From Heliopora coerulea (Eukaryota > Cnidaria > Anthozoa > Scleralcyonacea > Helioporidae), in NCBI GenBank assembly GCA_030142905.1, contig JASJOG010000157.1, positions 642,001 to 706,000 on the forward strand: 64,000 bases of DNA. The letters run 5' to 3'. Both the position numbers and the translations under genes were made by a program. This document shows, piece by piece, positions 1 to 11,044 of this stretch. How positions within the stretch are numbered: position 1 is the stretch's first letter; each line of letters starts with the position of its first letter. The notes beneath the pieces were generated by a model. That model saw only the letters and a list, made by a program, of their open reading frames with translations. It did not search any database and had not been told where the DNA came from.

Positions 1-132
1 AAGAGTTTCTCGTATCAAGGAGCTGTGTCCTGGAACAAATTACCTAAGAAAGTAATCGACAATGTCATAAAAGGTAATATGTCACTAACATCATTCAAAT
101 CGTTTATTAAGAACCCTTTTGTAAGAAATTAG
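1..132 (+). pseudogene. LINE reverse transcriptase, C-terminal end (5' part outside window)
   Basis: Frame 1 is open from the first base to a TAG at 130-132 and encodes 43 residues. They contain the WNKLP motif followed by a spaced Phe-Lys (SFKSFI), the usual tail of jockey/CR1-type non-LTR retrotransposon polyproteins, just downstream of the reverse transcriptase. A comparable WNQLP tail occurs in the LINE near 38.9 kb in this window. Only the 3' end is visible, so clade and integrity cannot be judged. The assignment rests on a short motif. What follows (133-330) is AT-rich and resembles a 3' untranslated region. Confidence 0.6.
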
Positions 133-339
133 ATATAGTAATTTAAGCACTGTTATGAATATTAGAAGTAGTTTTCGAGTAGAATTCCAAATCTATAAAT
201 TTTATTTTGTTAATAATTAGAATAATTGTGTACGTCTAAGTATAAAATAGAATGTTAATGTTAGTTTTATTAGTGATACACGGCCATTTGAAAATCAGCA
301 TCGCTGAAATGCTACTGTGTTTTAAATAAGATTAAATAA

Positions 340-475
340 TAATAAAGTGTCCGTTGTCCGTATTAGAGAATGTCCGTACTACAGAGGTATTTTCTGAAGA
401 AAATAAGTTAGCATTTTGGCGGGACCTACCAAAGTGTCCGTAATAATGAGGTGTCCGTATAGAGAGGTTTGGCTG
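340..475 (-). repeat. Terminal fragment of a DNA transposon/MITE with repeated TGTCCGT
   Basis: TGTCCGT occurs five times between about 342 and 459. The reverse strand ends in CAGCCAAACCTCTCTATACG, which looks like the terminal inverted repeat of a mariner/pogo-like element. Only one end is seen; the partner end is not in the neighbourhood. It lies between the LINE end and the gypsy remnant, and the gypsy reverse transcriptase reading stops at this edge. Class is uncertain. Confidence 0.35.
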
Positions 476-479
476 TACA

Positions 480-1591
480 CTGATTGGCTTCATCGCGATA
501 CACATAAGGGAGCCGTTGCGGACGTTGTTTGATTGGCGGATCACCTGTATTTACCGTGTGTTTTGTTACATCTATCAATCCTAGCTCTTCGGAAAATACA
601 TCGGAAAACTCGAGAGGAAGCTTTGTTATTTTTTCTTTCTCGGCGGCATCGAGTGAAGAATCGATAGTACTATCAATTTCGGTTTGACACTCCCACCGCG
701 GCGCACACCGTCGTTGGGGACTTACTATTACGTGTGATGTGAGGGTTGGTCGACTTCACTAAAGGGCAACATTCCGCCAGCTTCGTACCAGATACTAATT
801 CGGTGGGTTCAGTTGCTATATTCATGATCGCTTTTGGGACTGTTCGCCCTCGGGGTTCAACCTCCGCGTAGGCGACGTTTAAAGTATCACTGATGCCACT
901 GGGTGTTGATGCGACGGGTGTTATCATGCCGAACTGAGTTTGACTAGAGTGACTTAGCTTACCACCAATAATCATTTCTGCCCAGGCGGGAATTGACACA
1001 TCTGCATCCAAGACTACCTTCGCGCGCCCTCTCAGGCGTGATTCCACGAACAGGGACGGAGTATTAGCATCAAGTGTCACCATCTGTTCCTCCCCCATAT
1101 CAACAACACCGGAAACGTGACGCTCGCCGACAGCATCCTGAAGAATAGGGGTTTTCCCATGGGCGTCGACTAAGTAATAGGACCTCTTACGAGAAACGTC
1201 ACCCCTCAAGTCTATGCCGTTCTTAACCAGAAAATTCCAGCCCAACACAGTCGTAATTCATATTACTACAAACTAAGAATTTACCCTTAAAATCCATAGG
1301 GGATTTGCTAAATTTAACAGAAACACTGATATTACCAAAAATATTTAAAGGATCACCGGTGATCGACATGCAACGAGGGGTCTCCTCCCTCAACTTTACC
1401 CTATGAAAATCTATAACAGCTACAATTTTATCATTCACAAACGACCGCATTGAACCAGTGTCTACTAGAGCCCGTAACTTAACACCGTCAAGTGAACAGT
1501 CTACCACTGGATGTACCGGGATGGTGTAAGTGCCTCCGTTAAAAGAACTAGTATTACAGACATCATGGTTACTTACGGTAGGGTGGCTCAC
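480..1591 (-). pseudogene. pol: Ty3/gypsy retropepsin and N-terminal edge of reverse transcriptase, broken
   Basis: The segment 1591-1223 encodes an aspartic protease core with the active-site motif LVDTGSMRSF and a downstream hydrophobic flap-like region. A frameshift near 1240 shifts the reading to 1248-673, which begins MLGWNFLVKNGIDL, the usual C-terminal end of gypsy proteases (ILGxDFL). That segment runs on through a linker. Another frameshift near 670 opens a frame to about 480 with EFSDVFSEELG and then PQRLPYVYRDEAN, the conserved entry into gypsy reverse transcriptase. The polymerase palm with its YxDD motif is not present. The protease would normally mature Gag-Pol. Here the locus is a truncated relic. 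Confidence 0.7.
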
Positions 1592-1657
1592 AGGCGGGGC
1601 GGGGCCGCCCTTTGGGAGTTTAAAGACGTACAGTCCCTGGCGCGATGTCCTGATTGA

Positions 1658-2506
1658 TCACAGAGGAAACAGCGGGTGGAATTTACGGTCTCGGTAATCA
1701 CGTGCGAAATGCACTCTTTCCACAGCCAAAGCAATTGGTTGACGATCTCCCCGACTTTGATTGTTGCTTTTGGGCAGACTGTAGTTGCACACGAAGATGT
1801 TGTTGTTCAGTGGCGAGCTTCTTGACGAGTTGTGTGAGTCCGTTGTTGTGGCTGCGACGACAGCAGTAGTGAAATGATCCCCGACATTCCGTTCGATGGC
1901 ACGCATATTGCGGGTGAAAGACACCATCTTTTCCAGTGTGGGGACCAGGTCATGCTCCATTAGTTTGATCTGAAGGTGTTGGGGTAGGCCACGTTAGAAC
2001 TGGCGAGTGAGTAAAACTTTTCGTTGGTCAGTCGTCAAAGTGGCGTCAGCCATGTTGAGCATCTCCTCCAATTCCCACCGATGGACTGCGGGGTCTTCCC
2101 CGGGGCAAAGACACCTTGATTCGAATTGCCGGTGACGTTGTTCGCGCTCGGCTGTGGGACAAAGTGAGGCTTGGAGGTTGGTCTTCAGGTGCTGGTATGT
2201 GGATGTTTCCTCGTCGCTCAATTCGTGAAAACGGGTCGATACACGTCCGCGTAAGAACGCCAGCAATTTTCGTAATCGTTTGCTGGCTTCCCAGTTGTTG
2301 GCGTCGCCACTAGGATCGAAGTGGCGCAACCACTGACGAAAGTCTGTTGTGCCGTCATACCGATCGAGCATGACGGTCAGTTTACAAGACGGTGTACTCT
2401 CTTGGCTACTCGAGGCGCTGGGTTGCTGCATCATCGTTGAGGAGGAAAAAATATCCTGCGCTGTCGCCAAAATATGTAGCACATCACAGTACCAACGGAC
2501 CAACAA
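1658..2506 (-). pseudogene. gag: Ty3/gypsy Gag-like protein, broken
   Basis: The upstream 170-residue piece (2506 to 1994) has a Ser/Gln-rich N-terminus, then a Gag-like core with LDRYDGTTDFRQWLRHF (cf. the common retrotransposon Gag pattern F.G....W). It continues through an Arg/Leu-rich stretch to a region resembling the Gag capsid C-terminal helices (EEMLNMADATLTTDQRK). The second piece (1960-1658) continues the protein in another frame and ends in a damaged zinc-knuckle-like segment (HFARDYRD) in which the expected cysteines are missing. Gag would form the virus-like particle in which reverse transcription happens. The frameshift near 1975 and the lost knuckle mean no working Gag is encoded. 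Confidence 0.6.
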
Positions 2507-2649
2507 CTCGAAGGTTTATATGCGCTTTATTAACACTCTTCAACCGTGCGCTCGAGTCCCCTCTATCGCTCAGAAAGTCTGCGCTAAATTAATACACAAT
2601 GAGAAACACGTCAACAAAAGTAAAACTACTTAAAGTTATTCCACAGTGA

Positions 2650-3330
2650 TTCTTCTGATGACAGTTCAATGTTCAAACTCCATAATCCAGTACTTTTACG
2701 TAATTATATTATACCTTATATGTGGTCTAAGTTGATTAACAAAGACTGGTAACGGATTACGTTACACTACCTCGGATTAAAAATGAACTTAACGTAAGCC
2801 TTGATCTCGCACCTAATTAAACATTCAACTTGTTATAACTAGAATTAAAACTGCCCGAGAAGAAAAGGGTGGACTATGTATGAAATTCTGCAGGAATTGG
2901 ACGGAAATTTTGTATTAGTGATGAATTTATTTCCAGCTTAACGGGACAAATCAAACCGTCGTGAAGGTTTTTTAACCTGATGTCAAGCACTGAGATGAAC
3001 GTTTAGGAAACAAGGCGAAGGGGAGGATTTTTTTAATAAACGAGTAGTAGGGCTTTACAAGGTTTAAATCAGCAGGTGACTGACGGATTGTTATAATAAA
3101 ACTAAAGCACTTGCTACAATTTAATTGAACAGCTTAATAAAGAGTATTGTGATCATACCTTCTTATAAAAACTAGTTTTTCAAAATTATTAATGTTTTAT
3201 AAACTGCAGAAACCAACGTGAAGTTGATCGTGTCTTTATTCCATTTAAAGACACGTCACGCTCATGATTTGTTTTTTTTTTACATTCTCAGTTATTCACC
3301 AGTCGATTTGTGGATATCCGTCAAGCTCAT
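2650..3330. other. AT-rich non-coding stretch
   Basis: No coding or repeat assignment is possible from the sequence. A small hairpin (CGTGTCTTTA paired with TAAAGACACG) lies at 3229-3256 and could be a degraded MITE tip. Confidence 0.3.
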
Positions 3331-3344
3331 ATCTCAGAAAAACA

Positions 3345-3600
3345 ATTTCTGAGCCACAGACGAGGAGCGAATCAACAACCATCTGATGACTGGTAAGACA
3401 CTAACCATCGAAATACCGAAACTCAGTTGGGAAACTGAAGTGCATGATGGACATATTATCATTAGCGTATCCTGGAACGCGCATATGCAGCGAATATGTC
3501 CAACCTACATCTTAGATCGCCATTTGAGTTCATTATAACTACTTAGCACGTCTCACTGGTAATTAGTAGATTACTGGTTTGATTTTCGTCTGGGGCTCAG
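3345..3600. repeat. Degenerate inverted pair of tRNA-like repeats
   Basis: The segment from about 3350 to 3405 (minus) and 3545-3598 (plus) are decayed copies of the tRNA-like family that is better preserved at 4.4-4.8 kb. Both keep the TCTGGGGCTC-type 3' end and parts of the T arm. They face each other head to head, as the younger pairs do. Confidence 0.55.
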
Positions 3601-3895
3601 TAATAATTTTATTTTTTTGAGGTTTGAGCTCGACGAACGTCCGCATATCGTCCGTGATGTCACCAAGCTGCCATATGCGCATTGTGTATAACATTCATCT
3701 CACACTGACGACTGTTCGATGTGTCTACTGAAACGAGCGATAATTTCAGAAGATACAGGTAAAAGTTATGCTAACTCTTTGTTTGGCACAGTTGCCATTT
3801 GGCAACTTTAATATTTTACTCTAGCTAACAGCGGACCATTTTACTCGTCAAGGGGAGGCCTCCCGACAATGTGCGAAATAAAGGGTTTATTTATA

Positions 3896-4069
3896 CGAGC
3901 GTTCAGGGCCGCCGAGAGACAAATTGAGGCCCGGGGCATAACGGTCGGGTAGAGGCCCCCACCCCGGACCATTGGAGCATTGACTACGAGCATTGGGGGC
4001 CCCTGAATATCTGAGGCCCTGGGGCAAATTACCCCCTTGCCCCCCCCTCTCGGCGGCCCTGCGAGCGTT
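3896..4069. mobile_element. 158-bp hAT-type MITE with perfect 8-bp target site duplication
   Basis: The element is 3904-4061. Its 15-bp termini CAGGGCCGCCGAGAG and CTCTCGGCGGCCCTG are perfect inverted repeats. They are flanked by identical 8-mers CGAGCGTT at 3896-3903 and 4062-4069, the duplication length typical of hAT transposases. The inside is GC-rich (runs of G and C) and has no ORF. Perfect ends and duplication indicate a recent, trans-mobilised insertion. Confidence 0.92.
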
Positions 4070-4405
4070 CGTTCATTGTATCAACACGAACAAGTGACTC
4101 TTAGGGTTTTTGCCGTGTATTATTAATGAGTCTGTGAATCGTAGGTCGAAGTCAGTTCGAGATGAAGATCTTGATCCTTTCACATGAAGTTGTAATCAAA
4201 AAAGTTGCTGCACTTATAAATTTACGGCAAATACATACTAGTCTAGTCAGATTTTAAGGTAATTGCTGCAAACTAAAATTTGGTTGCTGAAAGGTAATAA
4301 AAAGTATAATATCTGCAATTTAATGTTTGAGAAACGTGAGAGCTTGGATATATCTTAAGAGAGATGAATGATCATAAAGGCCTGTAATCAGAAAATCGAT
4401 TTGTG

Positions 4406-4478
4406 AGCCCCAGACGGGGATCGAACCCGCAACCTTCTGATGACCGGTGAGACGCTCTAACCACTGAGCTACCAAGAC
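4406..4478 (-). repeat. tRNA-like repeat, left member of an inverted pair
   Basis: The 73 nt fold as a tRNA cloverleaf: acceptor GTCTTGG/CTGGGGC (several G-U pairs), D arm GCTC/GAGC, anticodon loop CCGGTCA and T arm around GGTTCGATCCC. The anticodon position would be GGT (Thr), but loop position 33 is C rather than the near-invariant U. With its flanks (4322-4478) it mirrors the copy at 4515-4671 about a centre at 4496.5. More likely a tRNA-derived repeat than a working tRNA gene. Confidence 0.7.
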
Positions 4479-4514
4479 TAAGATGGTGAGCTAGCGTGCA
4501 AATTCGACATCTGA

Positions 4515-4587
4515 GTCTTGGTAGCTCAATGGTTAGAGCGTCTAACCGGTCATCAGAAGGTTGCTGGTTCGATCCCCGTCTGGGGCT
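4515..4587 (+). repeat. tRNA-like repeat, right member of an inverted pair
   Basis: This copy has the same cloverleaf as the one at 4406-4478, in opposite orientation, with anticodon loop CCGGTCA. Downstream (4588-4671) it carries the family-specific tail that passes through GAGCTTAAAGATCGTTCATC and ends in ATGTTTCTCAAACATT. Confidence 0.7.
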
Positions 4588-4754
4588 CTGAAATCACTTT
4601 CTGAGTATCGAGCTTAAAGATCGTTCATCTACCTTAATATATCCAAGCTCTCATGTTTCTCAAACATTAAACTGCATCAATCATTATTAATATATAGTGG
4701 CTTCCGCTTAGGTCGCACATATATATCGAATTTGCACCCTAGCTCACCATCTGA

Positions 4755-4827
4755 GTCTTGGTAGCTCAATGGTTAGAGCATATTACCGATCATCAGAAGG
4801 TTGCGGGTTCGATCCCCCTCTGGGGCT
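4755..4827 (+). repeat. tRNA-like repeat, diverged single copy
   Basis: The D and T arms and the 3' end are kept, but the anticodon stem has changed (GCATATTACCGATCATCAGA), so it is further from a usable tRNA. The upstream flank has the family's TATATATCGAATTTGC motif (about 4719-4734). The downstream tail stops matching near 4870. Confidence 0.65.
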
Positions 4828-5435
4828 CAGAAATCATTTTCTGAGTATCGACTTTGAAGATCGTTCATCTACCCCAGATCCCATATTCCCACACAAAATA
4901 GCAATGTTGATTGTTGGCTTGAGAAACTTAAAACCGCTATTTATGTGGCAGAAAAACTTCATCGTCAGTTCGTCACAGAGAAATATCACTTTAGATATGC
5001 AATAGTATATACTTGAAAAATATCAAGGTGAAGAATGTTAAAAATTTAGGGGGCCAACTTTCTGCGCCCGTGCCCCCCGTTGGGTCTGGGCTCCGGAGCA
5101 AGAACCCCCGTACACCACTTCTCGATGCTAATGGCAGGAACCTTTTAGCTACTTAAATGTCAGGTGCCCGAAAGACTGGTTTCTTTGTTAGCTAAAGCGA
5201 TATAACATCTGTTCAACTAGCGAAACTTGGTCCCTGCATGGATGATCTAAACGTACATGGAATGCCAGCTGGTTGAGAGAAGCTTTCAATAATATTTCAG
5301 GGTAGACAGTAATCCCGGGTTCCTGGGTAACAGCAGCATTCCGGGAACATACTGACTGTCCTGAGGCTCAAGGTGAGGTACACTTCCGCTGTTTTACCTA
5401 ACTGTAATATTTTTCGAATTCAGCTAAGACATTAC

Positions 5436-5565
5436 ATGGATTCTCTCGATATTCAGGTATTCGTCGTTGGTGCAACAGGTGTCGGAAAGTCGACCTTAAT
5501 TCGCCGTTTTGTCGGAGAAAGCTATAACCCCACGTGTTATGCGAATCTGAAAAAGATAACTGTAG
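5436..5565 (+). CDS. Small Ras/Rab-like GTPase, first coding exon (P-loop)
   Basis: The exon starts MDSLDIQVFVVG and contains the P-loop GATGVGKS (G1), followed by TLIRRFVGESYNPTCYANL, which corresponds to helix 1 and the switch I region of Rab/Ras proteins. The reading ends at AG|GTAAGA, a strong splice donor, leaving phase 1. I chose the ATG at 5436 because it directly precedes the first beta strand; the frame is also open upstream to an ATG at 5373. The acceptor and frame of the 37-nt exon at 22661 continue it (KITVG then NKTVRLSIWEY). The product should be a GTP-binding switch protein in vesicle traffic or signalling. The subfamily cannot be named. Confidence 0.75.
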
Positions 5566-5729
5566 GTAAGAATTTAGCGAATTATTTATCAGTCTTTTTC
5601 ATTTCAAGTTCATCAAGTTCCGTTTTTGTAACTGCACTTTATTGTTTCCATGCAGGACAGTGCGATAAACTATCGTTCTACAAAGGTGTAACGTTCAAAT
5701 ATATGAACCAGTTCGCTTCCCGCTGCTAA

Positions 5730-8700
5730 ACTATGCATCCGACAACACCACAGATGCAGTCCCCACATTTTATTAAACTAGTCGTGTAAATTACGATCCA
5801 GTTCCTGGGATTTTTAATAATTTTTTGTTAGTTCTTTACCACATACTGTTCAGTAGATTGATAGGTCACATGTAAAATTAATTTGCTAATATTTGTCTAC
5901 TTGTTTGGTCCCTGGGGCTGAGAGATTGTTTGATTTGCAGTACTGACACTGTATATACTGTACACTTAGGAACATTTCAAGTGAAAGCAGTTTCAGTTAA
6001 GGTGCAGGCATAAGTAGCAATATTATTCAGTTCCATATATATGTGGATGTTTGACATGGTTAAATTGAATAATTTTTGACTCATCTCAGTTTATTTTCAT
6101 TGTTTAACTCTTCACTAGCTATATTTCATTAACTGGTCAATTTACATTATATTTGTGGTATAGTTTCTACATGTACATTGTTCGGATGACCAGCAAAAGG
6201 TAAATTTTCTGTGTACTGAAAGTTGAATTATTAGATGTCTCAATATGGAACATCATCATGTTTGGTTGTTAGCTGCGATCTACTTTGGTATTCAGAACTA
6301 TAGTACCTCCAGTATAAACTTAAGGACAAACCTTTGATACCTACCAGGGCCATACTGGGTTTGGCAGAACTTATAGTCCATCAAATTTTATCCAAATTAC
6401 TCTACAATATTTCAAAGTGAAATGATATGTTTGTAAGTAACAGGTTTTACCTAAGTTCTTGGATTGGCAGAAGGGCAAAAGGATTGATCCTGATATGTTG
6501 CACATCCAAAAATATTTAAAATTACAAGAGACTTAGTGGCATTTTAAAACACAACGTTCCATGAACTAAATCCCAACACAACTACTCTAACTGAAAACAT
6601 TTTGAAGGTACTGTAACTTCAACCATACCTGCTCATGACCCTAAATGACTAAGTGTTTTTATCAGGGGTGCTAGCTTTGAGAGTGACATCCCACTTTTAC
6701 TCCCTCACAGAACCACTAATGACATTATCCAATATTAATAAGTTGCTAATAGGTTTATTGCACTAGGTTACTTAGTATCATCACAGTTGAATTATTTGGT
6801 TATGGACACTAGTAATATGGCATGTATCGAGAGAATACTTTTGATGGTATCTTGTGTTGGTAGTAATAGTTTTGGTAGTAATATAGGGCTTATTCCAGTG
6901 GTTATAACAATATATGGTTTTAACATCAACATAGCAAAGCATAAAGCTGCAAAATCATATAAACACTGGCTGAAGATATAGAAAATACATTAACAAAATT
7001 TTTAATTAAGCATTTTTGAAATACAGCTGACAAATTGTTTTTAATGGCGATGTGATTTGTGTTTAGTGCTTACTTGCCACGTTAAATTAAAGAACTTTAA
7101 AATTTTGAGAATGGCTGTAATATTTGCTTTTATTTTGTTGATTCCTTCCAAACCTAAAGCCTAACATCAAAATCTATATTTATCAGGAAATATTGTTTAG
7201 TAAATAGAAACAAGGAAGAGTGCTGTGGTATGAAATAGAAGAATTATCTGGCAACACTCAATGTTACAGTTGACATATAATATTGAATGTCTCCAGTTAA
7301 TTGATGTGTACATTTTTGAAATGAAAGTTTCATTCAGTTATTGGTTGGTTGGAACTGTGTGCCAACTGTGGTGGATGAACTGGTAGCTGAACTTATGGCA
7401 AACAACCATATCTACAGTATAAGTACATGTAGACTATAAAAATCATTGAACAAAAGGCAAGGGTGCTTTGATTGTTAATAACCAGAAAGTTATTAACCAC
7501 TTGATGAGTAATCTACATTTTGATCATGAGAAACTTCCATCCTGTTTTGAACAATCAGTTGTGGTGAGACGAAACTGGATAAAAATCAAGATTCTTCTCA
7601 TCCAATAACTTACCAACTACTTGTCAACCTCATGATCTGAGGAACAACCATTTTCAAGAGATTCAGTTAATAACCATTTTGATAAATAATTATTGTGGCA
7701 AAGTGGAAGAACATGACTTTGTCCCTCATTTCTGCGACTAGGGTTTGGTTCACTTTCATGTATTTGGCCACTTAAACTTACCTTAATTTCATATCAGAGG
7801 AATATTATCCAGCTTGACTCCACTAGTACTGAAGGTTTACTCCAGAAACTGAAATATTTTAAGAACAGATTTATGATAAGTAAGATATTGAAAAACTGTA
7901 TGAGGTTTCTTTTATCATTTCAAGAGCTCTTCAGAATAAGATAAAATTAATTTAATTTTGATTTCATAGGCACTTTAGTTTCTGGTAAAGCATTCATTTT
8001 TGACAACACAGTACTAAATGAACTTGTTGCAATAGTGGTCTTAGTTGTCTTGTGATTGTTTGATTAAATTTGATTGTCTTTGGAATGCCAGGGCCCCTTT
8101 TCCATATGTCTGCAATATCTACCTTAAACAATATTCTCACTCTTTGTAAATAGCTGCATATAATTCCTAAGCAACAAGTTGCAATATTAGTAGATATACA
8201 TGAGATCTTACCCCCACCCTTTGCATCTAAAAAATTTTTTCTTTTTCTTTCTTTTCCTTTTTCTTGTTTTTTGTTCCATAATCATTGCTTTCACCATTCA
8301 TGAAGGTACATGTGACACATATATGTTAATGAAATTCTTCATTTTCAAACACCTTGTTTCATGTCAAAAAAAAAAGGATGTCTGTAAGAAAAAGAATTCT
8401 TATCAGGTCAATTTCTCCTATAACTGCCATACACTGTAGTATCCTCCAGTTTCCAAAATCTTACATCCATATCAGATCTTCCACAGGCTTCTGAATGAAT
8501 GTCCCAGGAATATCTACTAACCATAGAATAGACTGTCATTCCAAAACCAGAATGAGTTTGGCAGTTAGTGATCGGGGCTTTAATGTGCTGCAACTGACAC
8601 GCTGATCACCCAACTGTTTACCAAGTAAAATTGATATTCCTTGGTTTTCTAAAGTTCCAGCAAAAACACACGGTACAGATCATGATATTATTACCGGTAA

Positions 8701-9300
8701 GAGTTTCTTAAAGTTTGATATCCCTCGAATGTGTTTCTTGTTATGCCTCTTTAAAACTTTGTTCATGTTTGGGTATGCTAATTAATTAATGAAAACTTTT
8801 AGCTACCACTCGGTATTCCAGCTATCTGGCTATCCTGAGCAGAATGGCCGGAATACTACAGTATCATGTCTATTCCTGAACTGCAGTAGGTCCAAAAGGA
8901 ATTAAATAACCGTTAATTCTGCATAATTATGTATTACTATTGTTATTTACTTCCAAAATAACGCGATCACAGTTACATAGTAATAGTAGTAGTGAAATCT
9001 TGTCCAAACATTTTACTTTTGTGTGATTGTAATAATTGCAAAAATGTAGCTCTTGATACAGTAAGACTCGAAAAGTAATAGACCTCAGAATTTCATAGAT
9101 CTAAAATTTTTGGATAGTTTTCGTTCATAATCACACGCGTCTAAAATTTTTGAATTTTAATTTACTCTTAATCAATATTTAAAAAAACAATTGGATGTAA
9201 TTTTTTGGTAGTTCGTGAAAAAAAGTTCTTGTTCATGTATCTCTAAGCGTTAAATTGTCGCGAGAATATCTCGCGCGCTTAAGTTGAATAAAACTCATCT
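5730..9300. other. AT-rich stretch, probably intronic, without recognisable genes
   Basis: There are only short chance ORFs. Low-complexity T-rich sequence lies near 8230-8275. Nothing resembles a conserved protein or a transposon end. It would sit in the first coding intron of the GTPase gene if the exon linkage described here is right. Confidence 0.4.
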
Positions 9301-9330
9301 CCGATGTCTGTGGATGCGACAACTCAAAAT

Positions 9331-9393
9331 GTAGAGCGGCGGATTGATATCCCGAAGGTGCGAGTCCAAATCTCGCTCGAGTCAACATTTCAA
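9331..9393 (+). repeat. tRNA-Ile-like fragment (possible tRNA pseudogene or SINE head)
   Basis: A T arm (GCGAG TCCAAAT CTCGC) and an anticodon-arm-like GGATTGATATCC, which would put GAT in the anticodon position, are visible. The acceptor pairing is imperfect and the D arm is poor. It is too degraded for a functional tRNA call. Confidence 0.3.
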
Positions 9394-9821
9394 TTGACTT
9401 TGGCAGTGTCAGATTATCATGAAAAAAAAAATGAGACGATTTTAAATTTCAAGAGTCAACTGTAAAACAGGGGTTAGCGCTAGGAATTTTCCGACGCGGG
9501 GGCTAACGTCCCCGACAGGGGGCTAAATCTTAGTGGCCATGACCATGCACCCTTCGTAATTTCTTTATTTGAATGTCGAAAACATCACATTTTCGCAAGA
9601 ATAATCGCAACAACTGACTAGAAGCAGTTTACTTTTAGATTTGACAAAAAAATATAGAGTCTACAAGAGATTTGAAGGTCAGCATGACGTTAAATTGATT
9701 AAATAGACACTCAAGACTTCATCAGAGCAAGAAACTGACGCTTTGAAATAAAGCTAGTGTTTCTCTACGTTCCAATCTTTTTACAACGGATTCACGGAAA
9801 TCGCGTGCTTAATGGTGTCGC

Positions 9822-11041
9822 GACGTCAACTGAAAGAAAATTCATTATGTTCCTAATAGCTACTGATATGGATACTAATATGGATACTAAAAAGAGATAC
9901 GTACAAGAGAATTGTTAAAAGAATAAATTTAAAAAAAAGGCTTACCGCACGCAAAAAAGAATGTTGCACGTGCTGCGTTGAGGGTCAAACGGAGAAATAA
10001 TCCATGGCAAAAAACCTGGGAGACGGGTCATAGAATAGAATGGGACAAAACCACTCTTTTGGGCAACCCAAACGAAAAATTTAGTGGACAGATACGGAAA
10101 TCAATAGAAATATTCAAACATGCCAAATATAGCATTAATACAATTTATAGTATTAAAACAAGACGAAAAACAAAGCACTCCCTTTCTTGACATCCTCTTT
10201 CAGAAGAAATCAGACGGCACCTTGAGGCACACCGTCTACAGAAAGCCAACACACACAGATCGTTATTTAAACTGTCGTTCCTTCCATCATCCGTGATTCA
10301 AGTCCTCCGTCTGCAAGGCCCTCGCTCATCGAGCTCGTCCAATCTACGATTCGAAACATCTTGACGGCGAGTTGAAACATGTCCAAAAGGTTCTCAGACA
10401 GAATGATTTTCCGACTGACAAGATAACTGCGGAAGATCACAAACTAATTAGGTCAAAGCTAGAATTCGTGTTTACTGTAGTTCTCCACTACACCGGCCCA
10501 GTATCCCATAAGATTGAAAGAATCCTCTCAAAAAAAAAAAGTATGAAAATCTACCATAGCACCTCTAATAAGCTCTTCCAGCGACTTTTCACCCACAAAG
10601 ACAAAATAGAGAAGAAGCAGCATTCCGGAGTTTATCGCATCCCTTGCGAATGCAGACTGGCATACATCGGAGAGACTAGAAGCACAAATACGGCGCGAAT
10701 GCGACCGAACCAACAACATTACATGTGCTGCGTTAAAGGTCAAACCAAGAAATCATCCGTGGCAAACCACACATGGAAGACGGGCCATGGAATAGAATGG
10801 GACAAAACCGCTCTTCTGAGCTACCCTAAAGATTACTTTAGAAGATGGATACGGGAATCAATAGAACTATTCAAACATGTCACCATTCTGGAAGAGGGAC
10901 AGCCCTTAAATGATACTTGTACAGACCTTTTTACTAAATTTATTTTTTTAACAATTCTCTTGTACATATCTCTTTTTAAGTATCCACATTAGTATATTAG
11001 TAGCTATTAGGAACGTAATGGATTTTCGTTCAGTTGACGTT
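9822..11041 (+). mobile_element. Penelope-like element remnant bounded by inverted flanks
   Basis: The left flank (9822-9950) and right flank (about 10900-11041) are inverted copies: both carry the GACGTCAACTGAA / TTCAGTTGACGT ends, the stretch around CTAATAGCTACTGATATGG and its complement, and GTACAAGAGAATTGTTAAA and its complement. Between them lie the tail of a reverse transcriptase and a GIY-YIG endonuclease-like region. Inverted or tandem terminal repeats (pLTRs) are typical of Penelope-like elements. A second, partial copy of the ORF tail lies at 9960-10140, so the locus is a compound insertion. Confidence 0.7.
10150..10992 (+). pseudogene. Penelope-like RT C-terminus with GIY-YIG-type endonuclease domain, broken
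   Basis: The segment 10150-10371 reads FLDILFQKKSDGTLRHTVYR and then KPTHTDRYLN, the conserved end of the PLE reverse transcriptase palm/thumb, with one in-frame stop near 10290. The following 206-residue ORF (10372-10992) contains the GIY-YIG start at residues 86-104 (GVYRIPCECRLAYIGETRS), a TGHGIEWDKTALL segment and the helix ESIELFKH. GIY-YIG nucleases cut the target in PLE transposition. The nuclease start reads GVY...AYIG rather than GIY...xYIG, and the pieces are disrupted, so the locus is a relic. A partial duplicate of the C-terminal segment sits at 9978-10140. Confidence 0.75.
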
Positions 11042-11044
11042 TCT

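Larger units (their letters stand above)
480..2640 (-). mobile_element. Degraded Ty3/gypsy LTR retrotransposon, 5' half (LTR, gag, protease, start of RT)
   Basis: Read on the minus strand, the order is an LTR-like end with an AATAAAGCGC polyadenylation-type motif (about 2520), a primer-binding-site-like TTGGCGACAGCG (about 2465), gag, an aspartic protease and the start of reverse transcriptase. The reading ends near 480, so the RT core, RNase H and integrase are absent here. At least three frameshifts or stops separate the pieces. A second gypsy pol fragment lies at 49.7-52.5 kb on the same strand and covers the missing domains; whether both come from one family was not tested. Confidence 0.75.

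Noticed and set aside
4406..4827. Functional tRNA-Thr genes
   Set aside because: C33, G-U-rich acceptor stems, shared non-tRNA flanks and inverted pairing fit a repeat family better than working genes.
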